In this document: positions 22,375 to 34,807 of the stretch, piece after piece
Layout of the letters: every line of letters starts with the position of its first letter
How positions within the stretch are numbered: the stretch's first letter is position 1
Source of the DNA: Collybia mongolica
Lineage: Eukaryota > Basidiomycota > Agaricomycetes > Agaricales > Clitocybaceae
Assembly: GCA_013420905.1 (NCBI GenBank)
Contig: JAAXNY010000009.1
Location: 3,348,001 to 3,412,000, forward strand
Direction of reading: 5' to 3'
DNA: 64,000 nt
Notes under the pieces: generated by a model
Databases searched by the model: none
What the model was told of the DNA's origin: nothing
The model's input: the letters and a program-made list of their open reading frames with translations, nothing else
Translations under genes and position numbers: made by a program

Positions 22375-24748
22375 GTCAGGTTGAATGGTGAATCAAGTGG
22401 TTTCTGACGTTATAGCTGGGATTGAGATCAAGGCTTCCTGATGGACAGAGGTCAGTATCTGACGTTTCGAACCCCACAGCGGTGTTATCAAGGGTATAAA
22501 ACGCTCAGAAGCATGAGCTCCCTAAAAACACCGGGAATAAGATGATAGTATGACCGGTGATACTAAGAAAATATCGACAGACGCTGATCTTGTTCTTAAA
22601 TGAACGTTGATGACGGGAAGGTTCTACCTAAAGCAGAGATTGCAGGTGGACCGAATAGCATTCTAAGATAGAGTGATCGTCGAACGGCCCGGAATCCATC
22701 AACATCAGAAGCCGTTACCAAAGACGTAGGAAATTTTCGAACAAGGACCACCAAGTGTACACTAGTGTAGTCGAAGTAACCATGATTGTGCAAGTCAAGG
22801 ATTTAATTTCACTTGAGGAATCAAAGTGTTGAAAGTCATATCAATTGAGGCTGAGTAAGATTGTCTCGATAGAGGTTGTGAGGCACTGTCTCTGCGGAAA
22901 ATACCTGATGCTTGTGATTAAGTATTATAAGTTATAAGGTAGGTGGTGAAGAATACGTACGTATTAACAATCCTAGATGAGTACTTTACGCTATTAACTA
23001 TATCATCAGTACACGAGGAATGCAGTGAGGCAGTGGCAAGTTTCATAACTTACCAATTAGTCCGAGGCTTTCCCAGCATATTTCCCACCATGTATGAGTA
23101 AATATAATGAGACACTGCGAACCAAGGGAAAGTACTGCCTTTGATGTCTCAATTATACTTGCAGTCGCTTCCTACTGACTCTGTAAATATTTGATGTGGG
23201 TTGAGAGTATATCGTCTCTGAGAGTGCCATTGATAGAACAACTATCTGCCTGTGTTTTTGGATTGCCCACAGAAGCCTGAATGATAGTATGTGTGGGAGC
23301 TAAAGACTTGGGGAAGCGAGTAGAAGGTTGACACCAAGTCTCCAACGTTTGCGTCAATGGTGATCTAAGTCAATTCTGACCGGCAATAGTGTTCCTCGCA
23401 GAATAGAACAAGGTCATCCAGCGGAGGGGTCTTGCAACGGTCTATACCCTCTACAAAACAAGTTCGCGAGTACCAGGGCTAGATACAACATCAAAACACG
23501 GGATGATTAAGAGATTTCGCAGGTTCCACACTGTAAAGAGACAATGTGATAATTTTGGCAGAGGTCAAACAAAATTCCACCTCGGCATGAAACAGGGCCT
23601 ATTCGATTTTGATGCCTGCTTGTCGTAACGTTGGCTTCATGAGTGGCCCGTATGATACAATTTGACCGAAATCACGCTTCAGAAGCAAGAGTTAAGCTGA
23701 ATAGAAAGAAGAAAGCACTGCCACGGCGCTCCGTGTCAGATGAGCGTTTCGGTGGGGTTTTCCGTGATTCGATCACGGATACATCCGGTTCAGTTTGCAC
23801 CTCACCCACAAAATTCGAGCTCGGATTTCTAGTGCTTGCAACTGCCCTTCACTAAGGTTGGATCGCATCGCTTTGTGCTGTTATATCGTCACTGAAAAGA
23901 CGGATTTCAAAGCGGGGAGGCCAGAGCAACTTCGCTCGCACCAGTGCACCTCAAGATACCGCGAATGAGCAGAATTAAGCCGCCACAGCTTGCCCTGCTC
24001 TCTTGTTTCCCGCGAATCGTATAGCGCTTGAATATATCTCGCTCATTTCGTCGACAATGTGACCCAGTCTTACTCCTAAAGATGGTTGCATGGTGGCGCG
24101 ATGAGATTGACGATAATCACCCTTCAGGCCCGATACCTCAGGTGTACCTTTAGATGGGCATTTGCAGACGCGGATGAAGACACAGTTAGTCATGTTACCA
24201 TTTGGAAATCAAACCCGCGTCCAAAGCTGCTAGAAAAATGTCTCTGAGAAAGCAGCGACGCCATTTGCGCGGTGGAAGATTCAGAACATCAAGCCTACCT
24301 ATCAATGGATAGTAGGAGCAGCATGTTGTGTTTATCGTAGAAGTATGGTGACCAGTGGGAGGCCATTGCAGCAGCTTTCAGCCAAGGCGTGTTCATTTTA
24401 ACGGTGTCAGATAGTGGTCCGGAAGCTTAGCGGTTCCGAAGGCTTCGCTATTTTTGCTGAAGTCTCCAGAAAATGCATTACAGCACCAGAGCGAGACTTA
24501 AAGAATAACTACCCAATACTGATTGTCTCGACACCATCTAGAGTAGACAAAAAAGTGATTGGCGAATATTGGGGTATACATAGTATAGGTAGGATCACAA
24601 CGCAGGCCTTAGATAGCTCTAAGGTATCATTTTCGTGCAGTGTGCCAAGTATGAACATACGATACAAGTCACACTGTATGACTCATACTCATACAGTATG
24701 AGCCAAAAGCACTGGCCTGGCGACAATAGGTCGTACACTCGATATAAC
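22375..24748. other. Cassette unit 1: decayed amidohydrolase position
   Basis: Where units 2 and 3 have an amidohydrolase gene or pseudogene, unit 1 has mostly unrecognisable sequence. The part upstream of DUF6534-1 (about 22590-22720) aligns by eye with 26320-26460 upstream of copy 2 (shared tcatcaacat-type words), so the promoter was duplicated too. One clear amidohydrolase relic is listed at 23536-23612. A short palindrome (ctcatac...gtatgag) lies near 24676-24704. Confidence 0.5.
23536..23612 (-). pseudogene. Relic of amidohydrolase last exon (unit 1)
   Basis: The stretch gaggtcaaacaaaattcc...cctcggcatgaaacagggcc matches 31088-31131 in the last exon of the intact amidohydrolase (ggaggtcaaacaaggatcc...cctcggtacgcaacaagg) by eye. 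It is in the position expected for unit 1. It is too short and too changed to encode anything. Confidence 0.55.
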
Positions 24749-26158
24749 CTAAGAATAAGAACGGATTAATACATCAGCAGTCGACAATGTAATAATTGCA
24801 AAAAATACCTGTTGATCCCAGTGTTTGGATTCGCACAAAGTGCTATCAGCAAGTGTGGTATTTGGGTCTGACGGCCGGAAAGAACTCAAAGTAGAATTGG
24901 AGATCGCAACATCCGAAAGAGCCGATACAGTTTGGCCACGTCCACCGACGATTTCCACTCGGCTATTGAATATCACCATCATAGAATTCGAGTAAAGGCG
25001 CCCGAGTATCACAGCAGGAGTGAGGAACCATGCCTTATGTTTTGGAGAGCCGGAGTAGTACAACGATATGTCGATGATGGCAACAGCAGCTAAATCCAAG
25101 CAGCCGAGTTGAGGCAGGATAGTGAGATTTTGTTCAAGTCCATACCTGTCAAAGCACCTGTTCCAACAACAAGGCGTATGATCCTGCTTACAGCAGCATG
25201 GGTTGACTTGGTGGAGCTGTTATCCATGCGGGACAACTATGAAATCGACAAATTAAAAGCCATAGGTCAGAGGAATGAAGTCCGAAACGTACATAAAGGG
25301 ACATGCAGATCGCGATAACAATATCGCAAACTCCACTGGTTATATCGAATAGCTTTTAAGTCTAGCGCTTTAGTGGGCATATGCTCGGCACCGCGATGGC
25401 TCACGTACCGCATGACCTATGTGATCAAGTTTTGAAGTAAGCTTGAGCAGGTTCCCGGCCCTGATGCCTTCAACTCCTGAAATCAAGGCCCCGGCCATCT
25501 GTAGCAGGGCCAGCTGTATAATCCGTGAGTATTCAATCAAAGAATCGGAAAATGGTGATTGTTTTACCAAAGCAATGAATGAAGCTACAACCTTCGACTT
25601 TGATAAAGTTACTATCCGGAACGCGTAGAATAACTGCACACAAAGGGCCACTAATTGACGTCAGGTTAAAGCATAAAAAATCATACAGGACCAGAATACG
25701 GACCGATTCCACTCAGAATGGGCATCGTGAACCAGGCGAAGTGCATATCGGTCAGCCCGTTAAAGTCGTTAAAACCGTCAACAAAATTGGCGAATACATC
25801 GTGGGCAACCAGGATCGCCTGGAGTGTCTCAATGAGATAAACTCCGTAGACCAAGAGTTTATGGGCGAGACGGTCTTTCGGGAAGGCGAGATAATATATA
25901 TCTAAATATAGGTGAGTGTGATAGCTAAATCAACAAGTGAAGTGATAATTTCGTACAAACTTGAATTGACAAGGCACTATACAATCCCCAATTCAGCAAA
26001 TATCCTACAAGCTATTATTTGTTAGATGATTCAGCCTGCAATCGGCAAATGGCATACTAAGGGACCAGCACTAGGTGGAAGAATAGATAAGAACGTGGCA
26101 TATAGTAAACATATCTACAGACTTACACGCTTGCAACCTGAGCTGAAGATACAGCCAT
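24749..26158 (-). CDS. DUF6534 membrane protein, copy 2, about 325 aa
   Basis: Exons (minus): 26127-26158, 26058-26070, 25957-26011, 25704-25901, 25568-25650, 25409-25513, 25293-25352, 25146-25236 and 24749-25089, total 978 nt in frame. Exons 2-8 have the same lengths as copy 1 (13, 55, 198, 83, 105, 60, 91). Motifs include GYLLNWGLYSALSIQV, IYYLAFPKDRLAHKLLVYG, FAWFTMPILSGIG, VALCVQLFYAFRI and GRLYSNSMMVIFNSR. The donor after exon 4 is a poor GTCCGT where copies 1 and 3 have GTATGT, so splicing there may be weak. The C-terminus may instead splice at CAG/GTATTT near 24808. Function unknown. Confidence 0.82.
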
Positions 26159-27420
26159 GAGAGTGGTTTCTAGTTTGAATACCTTGCTTAGCGAGTATTT
26201 AAAGCCGAAGTGAGATCAAACCTTATGAGTAACAAGGTCTCAAGTACTTTAGTTTAGTAAGGGTTGACAAATGTCCTGTTGGAGATAAACAAACATATTG
26301 TCAGAAAAATGTGCAGGCACGTCGATGCATCTATCAGGTATACAGTGATGATGATAAAACCGCATCCTGAAATGGAGAGCTGTAGTGTCGTGCTGTGAAA
26401 AATCTTTGGTCGTGGAACGGTCCAAGTGATCCATCAACATTAGGATCCAGTGGTTGATATGTGGCGTGAGAGGTTATAACCGAAAGGAATTATTGAGTAG
26501 GGGCAGTCATGAGATTGAAAGTATCATATATCATGACTAAAAAATTGTCAGTTCAGCAACTTTGCATTCTCGAAGGCTTACAAAACAGGAACCTATTTCA
26601 AAACCAAATTCCCACACGTTTAGAGGCTTTCCGAGATACAATAAATTCAGAACGCTGCTCAGACCATGCTTTGTGGTTGGGTCTTCTGGCATGTTTCTAA
26701 ATTGCTCCTACACAAAAATAGACAGGTATGACCGTTTAGAGAGGTGATAGCAAAACGAAACCACCCTTCTTTCCAAGGTCTGCCTCGAAGCAAAGTGTTG
26801 TTTTGATCTTGTTATGACAATAGGGTTAAAGTTCAGCATCAGTTATTGGCGGGTGTCGGCCAACAACTATATCCTGATGCTCTGATATTTTTGTGTTAAA
26901 TCCGAGCAGTATCTGAGGAAGGTGCACCTGTTGTCATCTAAAGATGTGGGGAGGTTGTGCATGTATTGATCAACAGAGCTGTTGAGTAAATGTAACATGG
27001 GAGCCAGTTAGTGATGATACATGCCTCCATCCGCTTTGCAACCGATACTCATTGCGCCAACACGTTCTGCAAAACAACGACAGTCTGAGAAAACATACAA
27101 GATGCCATCACTAGACCTGATGGATATTGTGTTGAACGTTGCAATCGGTGGAGGCTTGGTGATACCAAGTCCAAAGATCCAAAGTCCCAACGAAAAGACG
27201 AAGTGATTGGTTAATAGTTGACTGGAGAGGTAGAAAATTTAGGAGTCGCATCCGGGTTTGTTGGGACCCTCGTGGTCGAGACCATTCGTCACGTTTACAG
27301 GCACATGGACGCTAAGTAAACTGTCAAGCCTTAGAGAAGAAGTACCGTCGAAGAAGTAATCCGCCTATGGGAGATCAATCCAAGCGGCACATTTGCATCC
27401 AGGCATTACGTACTATTAAA
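26159..27420. other. Upstream region of DUF6534-2 in unit 2
   Basis: Contains sequence similar to the upstream region of copy 1 (about 26320-26460) and otherwise no recognisable gene. Short open frames carry no motif. Confidence 0.4.
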
Positions 27421-29000
27421 CCAACATCGTCTTAGGGTGGCAAGGATTGACAGAGTGACGATGGTAAAAGCAAAGCGTCCTTTTGGCACATGGAATCGAA
27501 GACAAGGCGATGACAACGTGGCTTTGCATTGCATTACACGTAGTAAACATTTCTTTTCAGCGCACAGGTGGTTGTTGCATAGGCCAATGGACTGGCTTCT
27601 GTTCGTCATGTAATTAGTTTTAAGGGCGACCTGTAATAGTAGAATATGGCCAAAGTTCGTGCGGAGGAAAATCCAAGGAAGTCCATACCTATGAAACATC
27701 GAGAAGGGTATCTTGGGCTGCGAACTCATCCATAAAGCCAATACCGATGTTGACATTCGCAGCTAACGCACCAGCACCAGGAGTCACAGGTGGGCCAGGC
27801 AAGGCTTGATGATGCTTCACATTCTTTCATCCCCCAGTATCCGGAATATAGCCCGGACGAGGTTGCGACGACGCTAATATGGATATTTAGAATCCGATGA
27901 GCCAAAGACGTGCTTCGGCCACCGCGACAAAAGCTATGTGGAGGATCATCTGACAGACGCCTTAGACTGATTTCAGTTTAAGGAGGTAACATTGATGACC
28001 AGTGGTATATTCCCTATCGACGCATCAGAAGATGTACCGTTGATGCAACAGAAGTAAATGGACATCATGTGCTTAATTGTAGGCATGCAGTGTTGGATTG
28101 ATTATCGAACAACAATCTTCGGAGCATGACAACGTGAGCGCTGATGTGACGCCCGCGCGCAGGCTCACGGTCATAGGTAACGTGTTTTCTGTTTCAACGA
28201 CTGCACCCGCTTTTACTGCATTCGTTGCACCAATATTTATATCAAGTGCTGTGAACCGACCCGACGAGATTTGTGACAGTGTAATTGCAGGGGTGTAATG
28301 ATGGCCTTCGTCATGCCACGTGGTAGGCGAACCTACAGTGATGTCAGAACCAGGGTGGGCTCAGGAGAAAACAATTGACTGACGGAAATCCGTACCTCAA
28401 ATCCAAACCCACCTCCCGATTAAAAACGTTAATCGCCTCGTCGTTGCCCCCAATGGTAAGTACCTTTCTGCTGAGCGGATGGAAAAGCAGGTTGTCGGCA
28501 GTCGAGGGTTTAGCGGAATATCAACGGGGCAAATGGGAGAGCCGAAAGTCGTTACAAGGTGTGATCAGGGCATCCCATAATGCGGCTCCACCATAGATAT
28601 GACGAACTAGAGCAACATTAGGCGTGTCGTGTCTTTACCAGTATTGAATCCTAAACGTTTCAGATGGGGCAGTACCGACCAAGATGGAAGCCGATGGTGG
28701 CTGTGGACTTTCAGCAGTTTGTGCTCGCGGTCGCCGGTGCCGCGTATAAGGAGCGGCTGTTCAAAACCAGGGTATCCGACTGTATACCACTGGTCAGCAA
28801 CTGAGTACGGATGAAGAGAAGGTACTGACCTTTTTTACTTAGTGTAAAGAGACAAGAGTAATGGGATCGCCTTACCTTTTCGCAACACGTGATCAAAGAG
28901 CGGAAAAATCCGAAAGACCTACCGGACGGAGCGCAGAACATACAAGGTAGCATGTGTTCGTGGTGCAGGTACACGAGGGTGCGCTCAAGTTTGGGTTAGA
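27420..29000 (-). pseudogene. Decayed CE9-like amidohydrolase (unit 2)
   Basis: Colinear by eye with about 31130-33050 of the intact gene. About 27567-27640 matches 31158-31228 (both end in aagggcgacct). About 27718-27960 matches 31318-31600 (tcatccataa..., gggccaggcaa, gaggttacgacgac-type words). About 28108-28235 matches 31775-31890. About 28376-28560 matches 32036-32215. About 28630-28840 matches 32745-33030. No continuous reading frame survives, and many indels and stops are present. The N-terminal exons are not recognisable before the next unit begins. Confidence 0.75.
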
Positions 29001-29320
29001 GGCTTTCAGCCGGTGTCTTTTGATAATATTAACGGGGCCAGATTATAGTATTCTACAACCTAGTACTTAATATTTTGGAACGCTTTCCCATCTATGTGAG
29101 GCTCAATAAATGTATGGCGCTACCGGACCAAGGCTGCAGGAATCCAGAAGATGTGATAGGATAGACCTTACGATATGCGCGTCGCGTAATGGTTGAGAAC
29201 GGTACACACTCTAATTCGATGGTCAATCTCGACGGGCCAAATCAGGGAGACAACACCGGCTTAGCCACGAGCATTCGTGGCTTTGACTCAACCTAAGAAA
29301 GCAAATCTATGCTGAAGTGA

Positions 29321-30545
29321 CTAATGCTGTAAAAATACAGAATTTCCGACCTGTTGATCCCAGTGTTTAGTCTCAGGGCAAGTAATGTGGACGTCCCAGG
29401 TTTCTCTTTCAGTAACCGTGTTGCTTGGTTCTGACGGTCGGGCACAAGCAAACGTAGAGTTGGAGAGCACAACCTCCGGAGTTGCGGATCGGCCACGTCC
29501 ACCAACAAAATCTGCACGGCTATTGAATAGAACCATCATGGAATTCGAATAAAGTCGTCCAAGTATAACCACAGGAGGGATGAACCACGCTTGTTGTTTT
29601 CCAGCGCCAGAATAATATAACGATATGTTGATGATGGCAACCGCAGCTAAATTCAAACGGTCGAGTCGGAGTAGGGTAATATAAACATGTTTGAGCTCCT
29701 ACCTGTCAAAGCACCCGTTCCAACAACGAGACGTATGATCTTGCTCACAATAGCGTGCGTCGACCTGACAGAGCCGTCGTCCATGCGAGATAGCTACGAG
29801 ATCACACAAATTATAGCCGATTGATCGGAGAAAGCTGAGAGGGAACGTACGTAGAAGGCCATACTAATTGCGATGACGATGTTACAAATGTCACTGGTTA
29901 TGTCAAATACCTATAAGTTTGTTATTTGAATTGGTATTTTTCGTGGTAAACCTATTGTCCACTTACTCCATGGCTTACGTATTCAAGCTTTGAAGTTAAC
30001 TTCAGTAAATTCCCCCCCTGATGCCTTCAATTCCCGAAACAAGAGCGCCAGTGACTTGTATAACGGCCAACTGTTAGATCCATGGGTTTTAGCCTATATA
30101 TTTATAATGGATAGGTCCTTTACAAAGAAATAATCCATCCAATGACCCTTGATTTTGATAAGGTTGCTACACGGAAGGCGTAGAATAGCTGCACAAAAAA
30201 CGCCACTAGTCGAAGTCAGGTGAAAGCACGGTAAAACTCTAGTGGGGCACTAATACATACCAATCCCGCTCAGGACGGGCATAGTGAACCAAACGAAGTG
30301 CATATCAGTCAGCACTTTAAAATCGCCAAAGCCGATCACAAAGCTATCCTGACCAACGAGAATTGCTTGGAGAGTCTCGATGAGGTAAATTCCATACACC
30401 AAAAGTTTATGGGCGAGACGGTCTTCTGGGAAAGCGAGATAATATATATCTGGACTGTGGTGAGTGTCATAGTTGGAACGGCGAGTGAGACGATGATTTC
30501 GCACAAACTTGAACTGACAAGGTCCCATACAGTCCCCAACTCAGT
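29321..30545 (-). pseudogene. DUF6534 copy 3, truncated and frameshifted
   Basis: Homologous to copies 1 and 2 but lacks exons 1-2 and the start of exon 3; homology stops abruptly near 30545. Exon 4 (30261-30449) is 9 nt shorter, an in-frame loss. Exon 5 (30124-30205) has lost one G at its 3' end (TTT/GTAAAG where copy 2 has TTG/GTAAAA), shifting phase. Exon 6 has a run of 7 C on the plus strand (30012-30018) and is 1 nt shorter than copy 2 there, giving a stop. The last exon is well preserved (SLYYSGAGKQQAWF, GRLYSNSMMVLFNSR). It is a pseudogene by these breaks. Confidence 0.8.
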
Positions 30546-31034
30546 GTGGCAGAGATCATGAACAGAGGAATAGTTGGTGTGGCGGTCCCGAGGCTTGCTC
30601 GAGGTTCATTTCATAAGGGAGTGAAGTCTGGCAGGCGCATTATGGCCACCTAACTATCTGTAGCAGAAGTCTAGGATGCTTTCTGGCGTCAACAAAATAG
30701 AATAGGTAATGAAAAAATTAAAATGCTCACACGACTGATTCCCGATTACAAAGTAGTACTTACCTTTTGACTCCTAAAGGAGACTGTTCCTTCCAAAAAC
30801 CACCAGAAAAGGAAGATACCATTTGGGTTCACCAGGGTCCCCCAGAGCTCGGAAACCATATTGATAACGCCAGTGGATGCTCCTTATACGGGTCTAAAGA
30901 ATCGTTTCCCAGATCAATGAATTTCCGCTTTCGGACCCACGAACCGACAGAATCATGATAAAATAGCTTTGCATTCTGCTTAGTACATACAGCTGTGAGT
31001 ACGGGGTAAGGTATTGGCAAAAAGCACGTATGCA
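30546..31034. other. Spacer between amidohydrolase and DUF6534-3
   Basis: Sequence after the amidohydrolase stop. The replaced 5' end of DUF6534 copy 3 would have been here. No gene seen. Confidence 0.4.
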
Positions 31035-34000
31035 TCAAAATAGTTCAATTGTCCTGCGCTCAAAAGAGATAACACCAGCGACTTTCGCATGGAGGTCAAA
31101 CAAGGATCCACCTCGGTACGCAACAAGGTCTGTTCCGTGAGTCGAGCCAAGGGCACGGTGTAGGCGGGTGGTCGCCAAACCAATGGCCTGGGCTCTGCTT
31201 ATCGTTCCGTGAGCTTCAAGGGCGACCTAGGATAGAACTATGACTGAGAAACGCGGCGCGAAGTAAAATTCAGCGAAATTCATACCCATGCAACATCAAA
31301 GCGGGCGTTTCGGGCATTAAACTCATCCATAACGCCGATGGCGACGTTAACGTTCGCGGCGAGCAGCGCAGTAATGCCGGTATGACGAGTCAAGGGTGGG
31401 CCAGGCAAACTGGAAGACAGCGGCTGCGAATCAGTATCATAATTTTAAACTCAATAATACCTTACATTCTTTGGTTCTGCCAGTACCCAGGGTACGGCCT
31501 GGGTGAGGTTACGACGACACTGACATTGGCATGTCCAATCTGATGAGCCAAAAGATGCGCTTCAGCCGCTCCAACAAACGTCATGCGGATCGCCCTCCTG
31601 CTCGATACCTCAAATTCAGACTTCAGTTTGAGCAGCGTCGCCATGATATCCGCGCTATCGACAGTTACGACTAGCGTTATATCCCCCTATCCACGCATCA
31701 GAGTGCATGCTGATGATGTCCCGTAAAAGTAACGTACCTCACGCACTCGAGTCCACGCATGCGAAGTCGAATCGAACAGTAATCTTCGGAGAGCGGCGAC
31801 CTGAGTGCTCACACTGACACCCATGCGGGCGCTCAGGGTAACGTGCAACGCAGTTTCTTCTTGTACCACTGCACCCCCCTCCACTGCACTCGTTGCACCA
31901 ACGTCAAACATCGTGGACAGCCCCGATAGGAATCCATTGCTCAAAGGTGCAGTAATGGCTCTGGTCACACCACCTCTATAAGCAAGTCTACAACGAAGTT
32001 AGAACCTAAGCAGGAAACTCGACGGGGCGTGATCAACTGACAGAGCGTTCCTTCCCTCAAACTGAAGCCCATCCACCGCACGAATGACGGCCTCGTCCCC
32101 GCCTACGATGGTAGGCACCGTTCCTATGAGTGGATCGAAAACCACACCGTCTGTAGTGGATGGCTCAAGCCGAATTTCGACAAGACCAACGGGAGAGCCA
32201 AAGGTCGTCAGGCCAGGCGCGAGGGAACCACCTCGCAGATCGACAACTTCCATATCTTCCTCTTCGCCCTGAGCACACTGCATTGGATCGCTCTTTCCCG
32301 CAAAGCAAGCGATGCGGCCATCGCGTACGACCACGGTCTTGCCCGCCACGTAGCTTTCATCACTGTCATTGTCGAACAGTGTCTGCACATTTCCTTCTTG
32401 ATCCAACACCCAAGCACTCTTCACGTTCAAGAATTTCACCCCAGACCGATCTCCCGAACCCCGCCGGCCTGGCCTGTGTCCGCCCAAATACACCCTCCTT
32501 CCCCGCAGAGGCGGAAGACCCTCGAACTCAACGGCCTTCTGAGCTTCCCGATCCCAGTTGGGCGTCTGCGGGGTGTGCTGAAGCCGGCTTGGTTTTGCCA
32601 ATGTATGGGGGTCGGTTAACTGGGCGACACCATCGATGTATACTTGCGTCGGAGTGGCCCCTAGTGTGAGTGGATGGGAATCCCATACCGCGATATCTGT
32701 CGGATAAGGCGTAGTGGGCCAGAGGCACATCGGGGGTTAGAGGTGGCTTACCAGCGTCGAATCCTAAACATTTCAGAGAGTTAAGTACCAACCAAGGTGG
32801 TAATTGACAAGCGCTACATACCTTTAGCGATAGTCCCCACACGGTGTCCGACTCCTGCAGCCTTCGCCGGCGTGGATGTCACCGACAATAGTGCCAGTGC
32901 AGGGTCAAGGCCATAGTAGTGAGCTTGCTGTGCTTCATAAAGGAGGTAGCGACTGTTGAGAACCGGATGGTCCGACTGCAGACCGGTCAGCAATTTAATA
33001 CAGAGTACAAGTCGGTACTAACTTTCATAACGACTGGAATACCACTTGCGGCCAGCACCCTTGGCGCGAATTCAGAGCCTCTGTACGCTTCTCTCTTCTT
33101 ACTGTAACATGAAGAGTCAATAACATAGGTACGTCTGAGTGATGTGTGGCTCACCGGGCATTGCTAGCGAAAAGTGCGATGGTGGGAGCACCTCCCTTGA
33201 AAAACCGTCAGTGTTGTATATCAGGGGGGATGTTGAGAACATACCCATGCTTTCTTAAGCAACTCCGGTACAAGGTACGTCTCGCCGGCGTGATGGAACG
33301 AAGCGACCGGGAATTTGAATTCATTTGACAGCTTCATGATAATAAGATCAGATACGATGTCCAATAAGACAGAAGGTCCACCGTACCCGTACTATAACAT
33401 CCAAATCCACGGCCTAACGAACATAGCCTAGATCAGCCAAGAGATAACCAAAATAAAACACGATCGACTTGCCTCATAACAGTGAATCGAGAGCTACGAG
33501 CGTACTTCAATCAGCAAGCGCATTCCAACGGAAATCCAATCGACATACTTTGACTCTTCCTCTCAAAACGTCCACCAACGACTCCCACTGCAAATTCTCC
33601 GGAAACTCCCCCTCAACCTCCCTGGCTCCGAGTCCCAAGAACTTGCGCCAACCGCTATTCGATGCCTCGACGCGGGCACAAAAATCGTCTTGCGCATCTC
33701 TGATCTTGCGGGCTTCTTCGTAGGCCTGTCGGAAGTTCCACGCGGCGTCCATCCGGGTTTGTGAGTAGACTCTGTCAGGATTCTCGCCTGATTGGGTGTG
33801 ATTAGCTAAGAGAGAAAATATGTAGAACATGTTGGGTACCGCATGCGTGTCTATGAGTGGAAGCGGGTCAGAGGAGGCAATGGATTATGCTAGCGTATGA
33901 TATGACATACTTCATGTGCCTCCAGTTGTGGTGATCCGTTGTCCTATTTCCAACCAACGTCTGAGGTGGTTCGAGAATCCTTGATATAACTGATCGTTCC

Positions 34001-34807
34001 GCTGTTGGGCGTAGTTTGATGAGGAAAGCCTGTCCACCTGTCATGCCGGGTTAACATATACGTGGGAAGTGGACACTGCCCACGTACCAATGTTATTCGC
34101 GCTCCCTGGAAGGACTTGAGCAGTGGTTACTCCACCTGCAATTGAAAGTTCATACGCTAGGTCGTGGGTGTTCAGGCCGTCGACACTTCGCAGCCAAGGT
34201 AGGATGGGCGCCTTGCGTGAATTTGTCTCTGACGATCCTATAACGACAATTAGACTACTGGTAGTCACAAAGGTTGCAACTATCACTCACCACGCAGGAT
34301 GGGAGCACTAGAAAGCCCAATATGCGAATGCAAATCCACCAACCCGGGAGTTACCCATTTCCCGTCTACGTCGAGAACCTCCAGCCCTCCGTACCTCCTC
34401 TTCACTTCCTCCAACATCCGACCGGAGATCCTTCCAACACCAAATATCACACCCTTATCAAGCAAGATATCCCCGTGCACCACATCCGTCCCATTGTGCT
34501 CTCCAGTCCAAATCTTTGCGTTCCGGATGAGAGTTGGTGGTGTTCCCGGTACCTGGCGATCCGAACCTTTCTCCACGCGACTGGATGACTGAAAGCCCGG
34601 CGGTGGTCCGGCTGGTGTCGATATGGACTTGCACAGATCGAGGAGGCGTGCTGAGTTACTGGAACTGGACGACGTGAGCGCCGAATGCTTCAGAGATGAG
34701 AGGGCGAACGTGAACAAGAGCAGAAGGAGTGTCGTTGGAAGGAACGCGCCGCGCCAACGTGTCCTTCGTGAAACCGAAAACCCACTGGGCTGCGGTAGTT
34801 GCTTCAT
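31035..34807 (-). CDS. CE9-like amidohydrolase (metallo-dependent hydrolase), 968 aa, 17 exons
   Basis: A membrane-anchored metal-dependent hydrolase of the amidohydrolase superfamily, of the type often annotated as carbohydrate esterase 9; substrate unknown. Exons (minus): 34291-34807, 34088-34237, 33911-34037, 33840-33850, 33549-33787, 33473-33493, 33387-33413, 33245-33331, 33155-33195, 33023-33101, 32822-32975, 32752-32763, 32042-32696, 31738-31987, 31466-31686, 31286-31409 and 31035-31226; 2907 nt, all phases consistent. An N-terminal anchor (FLPTTLLLLLFTFALSSL, about residues 22-39) is followed by HxH in GLVDLHSHIG, GGVTTAQVLPGSANNIGGQ, ENPDRVYSQTRMD, FHHAGETYLVP, SDHPVLNSR and FDADIAVWDSHPLTLG. 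The start is the ATG at 34807. It has 11- and 12-nt microexons and one GC-AG intron (33414-33472). It is the only intact copy of three. Confidence 0.88.

Noticed and set aside
32160..32669. 169-codon plus-strand ORF
   Set aside because: Antisense to exon 13 of the amidohydrolase, which is fixed by conserved motifs on the minus strand.
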